Assembly: GCA_964245075.1 (NCBI GenBank)
Contig: CAXTLC010000003.1
Coordinates: 24,760 to 88,759, forward strand
Length of the DNA stretch: 64,000 nt
Source: LMUY01 sp964245075
GTDB lineage: Bacteria; Pseudomonadota; Alphaproteobacteria; Acetobacterales; Acetobacteraceae
Direction of reading: 5' to 3'
The position numbers were made by a program, and so were the translations under genes. Positions within the stretch are counted from its first letter, which is position 1. The number at the start of each line of letters is the position of its first letter. Of the stretch, positions 25,706-33,629 are shown piece after piece. The notes under the pieces were generated by a model. The model ran no database searches. It was not told where the DNA came from and saw only the letters and a program-made list of their open reading frames with translations.

Positions 25706-27024
25706 AGGCTGCCGCGAGCATCGTGGCCGGCGCGCTGCTGCTGATGTGGCCGGCTTTCGTGAATGGCTATCCCATCGTGTTCAGCGACACCGCCGGGCTG
25801 GCCGACATGGGGCTGGCCCCCGACATGGGCTGGGACAAGCCATGGACCTACGGCCCGTTGACCGTGCTGCTGGATTGGCGGCTCTCGCTGTGGGGGGTTG
25901 CGGCCGGGCAGGCGCTGGCCACCGCCGCGGTGCTCTGGGCCGTGGCGCGGGCAGTGGGGGCGGGGGGGCCATGGCGCCTGCTCGGGCTGTGCGCGCTCCT
26001 GGCAGCCGGCAGCGCCGCGCCGTGGTTCGTGCCGTTCATCATGCCGGACATCTTCGCGCCGCTGCTGGTCCTGTGCGTTTTCCTGCTCGGCTGGGGTCGC
26101 TTGCCGTCGGCCGGTCCCGTCATCCTGCTGGCGGCGGTGGCGATCGCCTCGCATCTGGCGCACCTAGTCGTGGCGGCCGGGTGCCTGCTCCCCGTGCTGC
26201 TGCTGCGGCCGCGCCGCTTGCCCGTGTGCGCCGCGCCGCTGGTGATGGCGCTGGCCTGGCTGCTCGGCACCAACCTGGTCGGCAACGGCGTGCTGGCGGT
26301 GTCGCCGTACGGCGCGGTGTTCGCGCTGTCCCGGCTCCAGGGGGACGGGCCGGGGGCCGACTACCTGCACCGGGTCTGCCCGGACGCGGGCTACCACGTG
26401 TGCGCGTGGTCGGACCGGCTGCCGATGGACAGCGACGCGTTCCTCTGGGCGCCGGAAGGCCCGGTCTGGGCCAACAACACGTTCGGCCCCATCCTGTTCG
26501 CGCCCGAGGCGTCCCGGCTGGTCACGGAGATCGTGCGCAGCGAGCCGTGGCCGGTGCTGCGAGCCGCCTTCGCCAACACGCTGCGGCAGCTCGGGCGGGT
26601 CCGCGTCGGCGACACGCTCGAACCGTCGTACCTGACGGACACGGTGGGCCCCATGCTGAGGACGTACTTCCCGGCGGCCGAGCTGCGACGGTTCGAGGCG
26701 GGCCGGCAGGTCGCGGGAACCCTGCCGGCCGCCGCCGCCCCCTTGGCGCCGCTGCGCCTGGCGCTGCTGGTGGCCGGGGTGGCCGGAACGCTGCTGGTGG
26801 CGCCTCTCGCCTGGCGGCGCAACCCGGCGCTGGCCGGCCTGGCGGGCGTCGTGCTGGCCGGCGTGCTGGCGAATGCCTTCGCCACCGGCGCGCTGTCCGG
26901 CCCGCATGACCGGTATGGCGCCCGCATCGCCTGGCTCCTGCTGCTGCCCCCGGCATTGGCGCTGATGAACGCGGGCCGGGGAAGGGCGTTGGGAACCGTT
27001 GTCAGCAGCGAAGGACGAGCATGA
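25702..27024 (+). CDS. Polytopic membrane protein of unknown function
   Basis: A 440-residue inner-membrane protein with about nine or ten hydrophobic segments: VAGALLLMWPAFVNGYPIVF at the N terminus, a cluster from about 70 to 200, and three near the C terminus after about 345. Between about 205 and 345 is a large soluble, probably periplasmic, loop with several Cys and acidic residues. No catalytic motif was recognised; the shape resembles glycan-linked membrane proteins, but that is only an impression. GTG 25702 overlaps the moaE stop, and the stop overlaps the next ATG, so it belongs to the same coupled run. Confidence 0.72.
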   Translation: MKAAASIVAGALLLMWPAFVNGYPIVFSDTAGLADMGLAPDMGWDKPWTYGPLTVLLDWRLSLWGVAAGQALATAAVLWAVARAVGAGGPWRLLGLCALLAAGSAAPWFVPFIMPDIFAPLLVLCVFLLGWGRLPSAGPVILLAAVAIASHLAHLVVAAGCLLPVLLLRPRRLPVCAAPLVMALAWLLGTNLVGNGVLAVSPYGAVFALSRLQGDGPGADYLHRVCPDAGYHVCAWSDRLPMDSDAFLWAPEGPVWANNTFGPILFAPEASRLVTEIVRSEPWPVLRAAFANTLRQLGRVRVGDTLEPSYLTDTVGPMLRTYFPAAELRRFEAGRQVAGTLPAAAAPLAPLRLALLVAGVAGTLLVAPLAWRRNPALAGLAGVVLAGVLANAFATGALSGPHDRYGARIAWLLLLPPALALMNAGRGRALGTVVSSEGRA

Positions 27025-27248
27025 TGGCCGAGCCCCCCACCGAGAACCCGGTCCCCGCCGGCACCGCCCCGGTCGATCCGACCAACGTGGCGCCTGAGAT
27101 CGGCGCCCGGCGCATGCAGGAAGGCGCGGAAGCTGCCGCCGACGCTGCCGGGGCCGAAGGAGCCGGGCCGTCAGACCCGGTCGGCGGGGAAGCGACGGTC
27201 GCCGCGACGTCCTGGGGCGGCGCCGCCGACGAGGAACTCGAGAAGTAA
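27021..27248 (+). CDS. Small acidic Ala/Pro-rich hypothetical protein
   Basis: A 75-residue, acidic, low-complexity protein (PPTENPVPAGTAPVDP at the start, EGAEAAADAAGAEGAG in the middle, DEELEK at the end). No fold or family is recognised and it is probably disordered. The evidence for it being real is the four-base overlap with the preceding membrane protein and a strong hairpin right after its stop. Confidence 0.5.
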   Translation: MMAEPPTENPVPAGTAPVDPTNVAPEIGARRMQEGAEAAADAAGAEGAGPSDPVGGEATVAATSWGGAADEELEK

Positions 27249-27252
27249 GGCC

Positions 27253-27273
27253 AGCCGCGGCCAAGCCGCGGCT
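27253..27273 (+). terminator. Perfect GC hairpin ending the moaD-moaE run
   Basis: AGCCGCGGC, loop CAA, GCCGCGGCT: a perfect nine-pair stem beginning five bases after the stop of the small acidic protein, before the oligopeptidase gene. Only TT follows, so the U tract is weak, but strength and position fit a terminator. Confidence 0.55.
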
Positions 27274-27324
27274 TCCGGCACGGACGCCCTTGCGTTTTGC
27301 CAGGCCCGGGACAGTGTCTCTCCC

Positions 27325-29415
27325 ATGCAGCCCCCCGTCGCTCCACGCCGCCCCGTCACGACCGAACAACTCGGCCGCACCCGCACCGACGATTATGCCT
27401 GGCTGAGGGACCCGAACTGGCAGACGGTGCTGCGCGATCCGGCGGCGCTGCGGGCCGACATCCGCGACCACCTCCTCGCGGAGAACGCCTACACCGAAGC
27501 CGTGCTGGCCGGCACGCAGGCCTTGCAGCAAACGCTGTTCGACGAGATGGTCGGGCGCATCCGGGCGGACGACGGCACCGTGCCGTCGCCGGACGGCGCC
27601 TGGGCCTACAGCCGCCGCTACGCGCCCGGAGCGCAGCATCCGCTGCTGGTGCGGGTGCCGGCGGCAGCCCAGGAAGACCGTGGAGCCGAGCAGGTGCTGC
27701 TCGACGTGGACGCGATGGCCAGGCCGCACGCCTACTTCCGGCTGGGCGGCGCCGAACACAGCGCCGACCATCGCCGGTTCGCCTGGGCCGAGGACCGGCA
27801 GGGTTCGGAGGTTTACACCGTCCACGTCATGGACCTCCAAACGCGGGCGGCGCTGGGCGAGGCGGTCGAGAACTGCACCGGCAACTTCGTCTTCTCCCCG
27901 TGCGGCACGTACCTGTTCTGGACGCTGCGCGACGACAATGGCCGCCCAGCCGCCGTGTTCCGCCGGCCGGTGGGCGGCGGCCCGGCGGACGATGCGCTGG
28001 TGCACCGCGAGGCCGACCCGGGGTTCTTCCTCAGCGTCGGCGTCGCCTCGTCGCGCCAGTGGATCGTGCTCTCGCTCGGCAACCAGGAAACCAGCGAGGC
28101 CTGGCTCGTGCCGGCCGCCGACCCCGCCGCAGCGCCGCGCCTGGCCGCCGCGCGCGAGACGGGGGTGCGCTACAGCATCGACCACTGGGGCGACCGCTTC
28201 GTCATCCGCACCAACGCCGGCGGCGCGCTGGACTACAAGCTCGTGACGGCGCCTGCGGACGACCTGTCCCGGGCCGCGTGGCAGGACCTGGTGCCGCACC
28301 GGCCGGGCCGGTTCATCACCGGCTTCGCGCTGTTCGCCAGGCACCTGGTGCACGTCGAGCGGGTGGACGCGCTCGACCGCATCGTCATCACCGAACGGGC
28401 CACGGGCCAGGCCCGGCCACTGGCGGTGGACGGGGAGGCGTACTGCCTGTCGGTGGTCGGCGGCTACGAGTACGACACGGACGTGCTGCGCTACGCTTAT
28501 GACAGCCCGCGCGAGCCGCGCCAGGTGTTCGACCACGGCATGGCGACCGGCGGCCGCGTGCTGCGCAAGACGCAGGAGATCCCGTCCGGGCATGACCCGA
28601 GCGCCTACGTCGTGCGCCGGCTGCAAGCGACGGCGCCCGACGGCGCGGCCGTCCCGGTCACCGTGCTGGCCCGGCGCGATGCGTGGGACGCGGGCGCCTG
28701 CCCGGTCCTGCTGTACGGCTATGGCGCCTACGGCCATTCCACCATGCCGCACTTCTCGATCCAGGCGCTGAACCTGGTCGAGCGCGGCTGGATCTGGGCC
28801 ACGGCGCACGTGCGCGGCGGCTCGGAGAAAGGCTGGGGCTGGTTCCTCGACGGGCGCGGCCCGGCCAAGCCGAACACCTTCTCCGATTTCGTCGCCTGCG
28901 CCGAGCATCTGGTGGCGGCCGGGCATGCGACGGCCGGGCGGATCGTCGCCTACGGCGGCTCGGCGGGCGGGCTGCTGGTGGGCGCCGCCCTGAACATGCG
29001 GCCCGACCTGTGGGCCGGGGCGGCGGCGGCGGTGCCGTTCGTGGACGTGCTGAACACGATGTCGGACGCCACCCTGCCGCTGACGCCGCCGGAATGGCCG
29101 GAGTGGGGCAACCCGCTGACGGATGCCGCGGCCTATGACGTGATCGCCAGCTACTCGCCGTATGACCAGGTTGCCGCGCGCCGGTACCCGCCGGTGCTCG
29201 CCCTGGGCGGCCTGTCGGACCCGCGGGTGACCTACTGGGAGCCGGCGAAGTGGGTGGCGAAGCTGCGCGCCCACACCGCCGGGCCGGCGCCGATCCTGCT
29301 GCGGATCAACATGGCGGCCGGGCATGGCGGCCGTTCGGGCCGCTACGAGTACCTGCGCGAGCCGGCGCTGGTCCAGGCCTTCGCGCTCTGGGCCATGGAG
29401 CGCGCGGGCACGTGA
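27325..29415 (+). CDS. ptrB: Oligopeptidase B (S9 family prolyl oligopeptidase)
   Basis: A 696-residue serine peptidase that cleaves short peptides after Lys or Arg. The N-terminal part (about 70-400) is a seven-bladed propeller; it begins RTDDYAWLRDPNWQ (about 17-30). The catalytic domain has GGSAGGLLVGA with the nucleophile Ser (about 548), the aspartate region GLSDPRVTYWEPAKW (about 630-644), and the histidine in MAAGHGGRSGRYEYLRE (about 663-679). No signal peptide is present, so it is cytoplasmic. Length and motifs are complete. Confidence 0.93.
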   Translation: MQPPVAPRRPVTTEQLGRTRTDDYAWLRDPNWQTVLRDPAALRADIRDHLLAENAYTEAVLAGTQALQQTLFDEMVGRIRADDGTVPSPDGAWAYSRRYAPGAQHPLLVRVPAAAQEDRGAEQVLLDVDAMARPHAYFRLGGAEHSADHRRFAWAEDRQGSEVYTVHVMDLQTRAALGEAVENCTGNFVFSPCGTYLFWTLRDDNGRPAAVFRRPVGGGPADDALVHREADPGFFLSVGVASSRQWIVLSLGNQETSEAWLVPAADPAAAPRLAAARETGVRYSIDHWGDRFVIRTNAGGALDYKLVTAPADDLSRAAWQDLVPHRPGRFITGFALFARHLVHVERVDALDRIVITERATGQARPLAVDGEAYCLSVVGGYEYDTDVLRYAYDSPREPRQVFDHGMATGGRVLRKTQEIPSGHDPSAYVVRRLQATAPDGAAVPVTVLARRDAWDAGACPVLLYGYGAYGHSTMPHFSIQALNLVERGWIWATAHVRGGSEKGWGWFLDGRGPAKPNTFSDFVACAEHLVAAGHATAGRIVAYGGSAGGLLVGAALNMRPDLWAGAAAAVPFVDVLNTMSDATLPLTPPEWPEWGNPLTDAAAYDVIASYSPYDQVAARRYPPVLALGGLSDPRVTYWEPAKWVAKLRAHTAGPAPILLRINMAAGHGGRSGRYEYLREPALVQAFALWAMERAGT

Positions 29416-29443
29416 CCTGCCGTGCCCGTCCACGGCGCGCGGG

Positions 29444-30169
29444 TCAGAGGGTGGCGTAGATCCGGGTCGCCGCCTTGATGTCGGTGAAGATCCGGCCCCG
29501 GCCCCCTTGCAGCACCAGGGCCTGGGTGCAGTAGGTCTCCACTATATCCGCCGCATGCACCGCCAGGATCATGCTGTGGTGCCGGCGCTTCTCGAAGATC
29601 TCGTGGAAGCACTTGCGCTGGAACCGCGCGTCGCCCACCACGATCACCTCGTCGATCAGCAGGCATTCGAAGTCGATGGCCAGCGACAAGGCGAGCGCCA
29701 GGCGGGCGTGCATGCCGTTGGAATAAACCCGCACCGGCTCGTACAGGCTCTCGCCCAGCTCGGTGAAGTCGGCCACGAACTCCAGCACCTCGCGCCACGG
29801 CGCGTTGTAGATCGTGGCGATGAAGCGGATGTTGTCGTAGCCGGTCATCTCGCCGGCGAACCCGCCGCTCAGCCCCAGCGGCCACGACAGGCTGAGGCCG
29901 CGGTGGATATGGCCGCCCGTCGGCCGTTGCAGCCCGGCGAGGAGCTGGATCAGGGTCGACTTGCCGGCCCCGTTGCGCCCGAGCACGGCCAGCCGCTCGC
30001 CTTCGCCGACGCGGAAGCTGATCCCGTCCAGCAGGCGGCGGGGGCCCTGCTCCGTGCGCACGTCCTTGACCAGGTCGGTGACGACGACCGCCCGCCCGTC
30101 GCCCTCGGTGCGGGCGCGGCGCGGCGCGGCCTGGAGCCGGGGGCGGCGCACCAGGTCCCGCAGGCTCAT
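29444..30169 (-). CDS. kpsT: Capsule/polysaccharide ABC exporter ATP-binding protein (KpsT-like)
   Basis: A 241-residue ABC ATPase of the polysaccharide-export class. Walker A is GRNGAGKSTL (about 63-72), the signature region is VRVYSNGMHARLALALSLAI (split, about 142-161), Walker B is CLLIDEVIVVGD (about 166-177), followed by the switch histidine in VHAADIV. YSNGM replacing the usual LSGGQ is characteristic of KpsT/Wzt-type proteins. It overlaps the kpsE-type gene upstream by four bases. With KpsM it would pump lipid-linked polysaccharide to the periplasm. Confidence 0.9.
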   Translation of the reverse strand: MSLRDLVRRPRLQAAPRRARTEGDGRAVVVTDLVKDVRTEQGPRRLLDGISFRVGEGERLAVLGRNGAGKSTLIQLLAGLQRPTGGHIHRGLSLSWPLGLSGGFAGEMTGYDNIRFIATIYNAPWREVLEFVADFTELGESLYEPVRVYSNGMHARLALALSLAIDFECLLIDEVIVVGDARFQRKCFHEIFEKRRHHSMILAVHAADIVETYCTQALVLQGGRGRIFTDIKAATRIYATL

Positions 30170-31350
30170 GCGCCGTGCAGCCGGCGCGGCGGCAGCGGCG
30201 AGGCCGGGCGGAACAGCCAGCACAGCAGCAGCCCGGCGCCGAGCGTCACCGCCGGCCACAGCAGCCGGAACGGATAATGCGGCTGGTCGGCGAGGTACGG
30301 GGTGACCACCTGCTCCAGGTACGCCGTCTGCCGCTCCCCATCCAGGCGCGTCATCTGCAACAGGGTCAGCGCCGACACGTAGCGCTGCTCGGCGAAGCTG
30401 CGCAGCAGCACCAGCCGCTCGTACGCGGCGATCTGTGGCGCCAGCGAGCCGTCGCTGCCGGCCAGCACGCCCCGTTCCCGGTCGATCTGCGCGCCCAACG
30501 CGGCGATCCGCCCGCGCAGGGGCGGGATTTGCGGGCCGTTCGGCGAGGCGTGGACCGCCACATCCAGCTCGGCCGCCGCGTTGACCAGCTCCTCCGACAG
30601 GGTCGTGATGGTGCTCAGCACGGTTTGCGAGAACTGGAGCGGATCGATCACGTGCTCCCCGTTGCGGTAGGCGGTCAGCGCGTCCTGGGCGGCGAGGGCC
30701 GCGGTGCGGCTGCCCGCCACCTCCGCTTCCGCCACCCGGATCGCGTCCGTGCGCGCCCGCTCGTCCATGCGGTTGAGCAGCGCCTCGGCGCCGCCGAGCA
30801 GGGCCGTGGCGATGCGCTGGGCGTCCGCCGGGCGGAATGCCTGCACGGTGAGCGTGCTGACGTTGGTGCCGCTGTCGTAGTCCAGCGAGACCAGGCGGCG
30901 GTAGTATTGGAACAGGTCCTCCTCCGTGCCGCCGTTCAGCGGGCCGGGGAAGCGCCACGCCGGGTCGCTGGCGGCGGGGCGGAGCAGGGCGGGCAGCCCC
31001 ACCGACTGCTCGACCAGCCGCATGGCGTCCCGCGACAGCACGAAGTCGTGCACCGCGTAGGAATCCTCGTCGCCGCTGTTCTTGGGCAGCTCGGACACGG
31101 ACGCGGAAGGCAGGGACATGCGCCCGGCGGCGTTCGGCTCGTGGATGACGAAGCGCGCCTCGGTGACGTAGCGGTCGGCGGCGACGAACCAGAAATAGCC
31201 GGCGGCCAGCGCGGTCGGCAGCACGGCGAGCAGCAGCACCCGGCGCAGCGTGCGCCAATCGCGCCGCCGCTTGACGCGCAGCGGCGTCATGGGGCGCGAC
31301 AGCTCCAGCAGCTCGGTCACGTCGGTCCAGGCGTCGGGGGCTTCGGGCAT
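30166..31350 (-). CDS. kpsE: Capsule export inner-membrane protein, KpsE-type (copy 1)
   Basis: A 394-residue polysaccharide co-polymerase-type protein (PCP-3 class). One transmembrane helix near the N terminus (VLLLAVLPTALAAGYFWFV, about 39-57) and one near the C terminus (LWPAVTLGAGLLLCWLF, about 367-383) flank a long periplasmic coiled-coil-rich part. DRYVTEARFVI after helix 1 is the family mark. The start is placed at ATG 31350 (MPEAPDAW). It is coupled to kpsT by a four-base overlap. A paralogue runs in the opposite direction just upstream. Confidence 0.85.
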   Translation of the reverse strand: MPEAPDAWTDVTELLELSRPMTPLRVKRRRDWRTLRRVLLLAVLPTALAAGYFWFVAADRYVTEARFVIHEPNAAGRMSLPSASVSELPKNSGDEDSYAVHDFVLSRDAMRLVEQSVGLPALLRPAASDPAWRFPGPLNGGTEEDLFQYYRRLVSLDYDSGTNVSTLTVQAFRPADAQRIATALLGGAEALLNRMDERARTDAIRVAEAEVAGSRTAALAAQDALTAYRNGEHVIDPLQFSQTVLSTITTLSEELVNAAAELDVAVHASPNGPQIPPLRGRIAALGAQIDRERGVLAGSDGSLAPQIAAYERLVLLRSFAEQRYVSALTLLQMTRLDGERQTAYLEQVVTPYLADQPHYPFRLLWPAVTLGAGLLLCWLFRPASPLPPRRLHGA

Positions 31351-31459
31351 GGCGCAATTCCGGGGCACGCTTGGGGAGGAAGCCACGGACAGTGGCCATT
31401 TCTCGGTACGGACGCTAGCATCCGGGCTTGCGGAAGTCGATGAACGGGATGGGCCGCCG

Positions 31460-32662
31460 ATGCAGCAGTTGTTCACCGAGCAGGCGCGCACCGAGCGGCT
31501 GGCGCGGCTGTTCCCCGGCGTGCCAGCCCGGCCCCGCCCGCGGCGTCGGGTGCGGCTGGGCGTGCTCCTGCTGCTGCTGCCGACGCTGCTGGCAGGGCTG
31601 TACTACGGGCTGATGGCCGACGACCGCTACGTGTCGGAGGCGCGGTTCCTGATCCGCAGCGGCGCCAAGCCGGTCGGCCTGGGCGGGGTGGGCGCGCTGC
31701 TGCAACTCGCCGGGCTGTCCAAGTCGCAGGACGACGCGTACGTGGTGCGGGACTTCCTCCAGTCGCGGGACGCGCTGCGGGAGCTGGCCGGGAAGGTCAA
31801 CCTTCCCTTGATCTACCACCACCGCGATGCCGACCTGCTGACGGACTACCCGTCCCCGCTCTACCCGGCGACGCAGGAAGGGCTGTACCGCTACTTCAAG
31901 CAGCGGCTCTCCGTCATCGTGAACATGGACAGCGGGCTGACCACGCTGCGGGTGGAGGCGTTCCGGCCCGCGCAAGCGCAGCAGATCGCGGCGGCCCTGC
32001 TCGGCATGGGCGAGGACCTGGTCAACCGGCTGAACGAGCGGATGCGCAACGACACCATCCGCGTGGCGGCCGACGAGGTGGGGCGGGCGCAGGAGCGGCG
32101 GATCGCCGCCGAGGTGGCGATCACGAAGTTCCGCAACCAGGAACTGATGGTCGACCCGGGCAAGAGCTCGGCCATGGTGCTGCAACTCATCGGCAAGCTG
32201 GCCGTGCAGGAGGCGGAGCTGCGCGCCCAGGTCGCGGCCTTGCAGGCGAGCGCGCCGACGAGCCCGCAATTGCCCCCGCTGCTGCGGCAGGCCGCGGCGA
32301 TGCAGGAGCAGATCGGGGTCGAGCAGGCGCGGGTCGGCAGCGGCTCGGACGGGCTGGCGGACAAGATCGCGGCCTACGAGCGGCTGATCCTGGACCAGGA
32401 CTTCGCCACCAGGCTGCTGACCCAGAGCATGGCCGCGCTGGAAGCGGGGCGGGGCGAGGCAAGGCGGCAGGCGCTGTACCTGGAGCGCGTGGTGGAGCCG
32501 GGGCGGCCGGACGAGGCGGCGGAGCCGGAGCGGGTGGCGATGGTGCTGACCGCGTTCGGCTTCAACGTGCTCGGAGTGGGGCTGCTGTGGCTGCTGGGCA
32601 CCGGGCTGCGGGAGCACGCGGCCGGGACTCAGTTGACCTGGATGCGGTCCCGGACCCGGTAG
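31460..32662 (+). CDS. Capsule export inner-membrane protein, KpsE-type (copy 2)
   Basis: A 400-residue paralogue of the neighbouring KpsE-type protein, with the same plan: N-terminal helix (LGVLLLLLPTLLAGLYYGLM, about 34-53), DDRYVSEARFLIRSG directly after, a DAYVVRDFLQSRDAL block matching DSYAVHDFVLSRDAM of copy 1, a periplasmic coiled coil, and a C-terminal helix (VLTAFGFNVLGVGLLWLL). The divergence between copies is substantial. It faces away from copy 1 and its last 34 bases overlap the end of kpsM on the other strand. The start at ATG 31460 is the best available; a ribosome-binding site is not obvious. Confidence 0.8.
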   Translation: MQQLFTEQARTERLARLFPGVPARPRPRRRVRLGVLLLLLPTLLAGLYYGLMADDRYVSEARFLIRSGAKPVGLGGVGALLQLAGLSKSQDDAYVVRDFLQSRDALRELAGKVNLPLIYHHRDADLLTDYPSPLYPATQEGLYRYFKQRLSVIVNMDSGLTTLRVEAFRPAQAQQIAAALLGMGEDLVNRLNERMRNDTIRVAADEVGRAQERRIAAEVAITKFRNQELMVDPGKSSAMVLQLIGKLAVQEAELRAQVAALQASAPTSPQLPPLLRQAAAMQEQIGVEQARVGSGSDGLADKIAAYERLILDQDFATRLLTQSMAALEAGRGEARRQALYLERVVEPGRPDEAAEPERVAMVLTAFGFNVLGVGLLWLLGTGLREHAAGTQLTWMRSRTR

Positions 32663-33399
32663 ATGGCGCCCGCCCCGGCGAGGGTGAAGGCGGTGGACCA
32701 GGCGGCGAGGTACCAGGCATTGTAGTGCGTCGGCACCGCGTCCCCGAAGAAGCCGGCGCGGAAGATCTCGTAGCAGTGCACCGCCGGGTTGAGCAGCAGC
32801 AGGTGCTGGACCCCGGGCGGCATCCAGTCGACCATGAAGAAGGCGGCTGACAGCGGCATGGCCAGGTACTGCATCGGCTGGACGAACTTCTCCGCCGGCT
32901 CCCAGTACTCGGTCCAGGCGGAGGCGAGCATGGCCACGCCGCCGTAGAACCAGGCGGTGAACAGCCAGCCCGCCAGCGCCAGGGACCAGTCCTGCACCGG
33001 CTCGACGATGCCGAGCGACAGGGTGACGAAGTAGATGAACACCAGCGCCGCCGTGGACGACAGCACCTCCAGCACGACGCGGGCGACCAGGATGTCCGCA
33101 TGGCGGACGGGGCGGTGGAAGAACAGGCTCGCGTTGCTGCGGCCCAGCCGGGACAACGGCCCGATCAGGTGGCGGGACAGGGTGAGCGGCAGGTAGCACG
33201 TGATGGCGAAGGTGATGATGCTCACGCCATGCATCCCGGAATCGTGGATGACCGACCAGATGATCATCACCCCGGTCGCCAGCATGACAGGCTCCATGAC
33301 GACCCAGAAGAAGCCGAGGCTGTTGCGGCCGTAGCGGGCCAGCATGTCGCGCAGGATCAGGGCCTTGAGGATGGTCAGCCGGCTGGCTGGTGCGTTCAC
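32629..33399 (-). CDS. kpsM: Capsule/polysaccharide ABC exporter permease (KpsM-like)
   Basis: A 256-residue ABC-2 type permease with six hydrophobic segments. RDMLARYGRNSLGFFWVVMEP (split, about 17-37) is the KpsM/Wzm family start, where R and the small loop contact the ATPase. It pairs with the KpsT-like protein at 29.4-30.2 kb. It lies on the same strand as kpsE copy 1 and kpsT but is separated from them by the reversed kpsE copy 2, whose end it overlaps. Confidence 0.88.
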   Translation of the reverse strand: MNAPASRLTILKALILRDMLARYGRNSLGFFWVVMEPVMLATGVMIIWSVIHDSGMHGVSIITFAITCYLPLTLSRHLIGPLSRLGRSNASLFFHRPVRHADILVARVVLEVLSSTAALVFIYFVTLSLGIVEPVQDWSLALAGWLFTAWFYGGVAMLASAWTEYWEPAEKFVQPMQYLAMPLSAAFFMVDWMPPGVQHLLLLNPAVHCYEIFRAGFFGDAVPTHYNAWYLAAWSTAFTLAGAGAIYRVRDRIQVN

Positions 33400-33629
33400 G
33401 CGCGCCTCGCTGTGGTGGGTGCGCAGTCCTGGCCGGTGCTGCGGGGGCCGTCAACTCCGGCCTGCCCGGATTTGACTTAGGCGGCACGAAACCTGCACGG
33501 AAAACGAGTCACTAAATCGGGCCTGCACGTGGCAGCATGTATGACGACTGTAACAGCGTTCTTCTTTGCGACGGGCCTCACGGCCGCTAAGCTGAACCGA
33601 CAAGCCAAGCTTCTGTCTGGAGAAACAGG

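Noticed and set aside
26164..29433. Long minus-strand frame opposite the membrane protein and oligopeptidase B
   Set aside because: Arg/His/Gln-rich shadow; the plus-strand oligopeptidase has its full catalytic triad.
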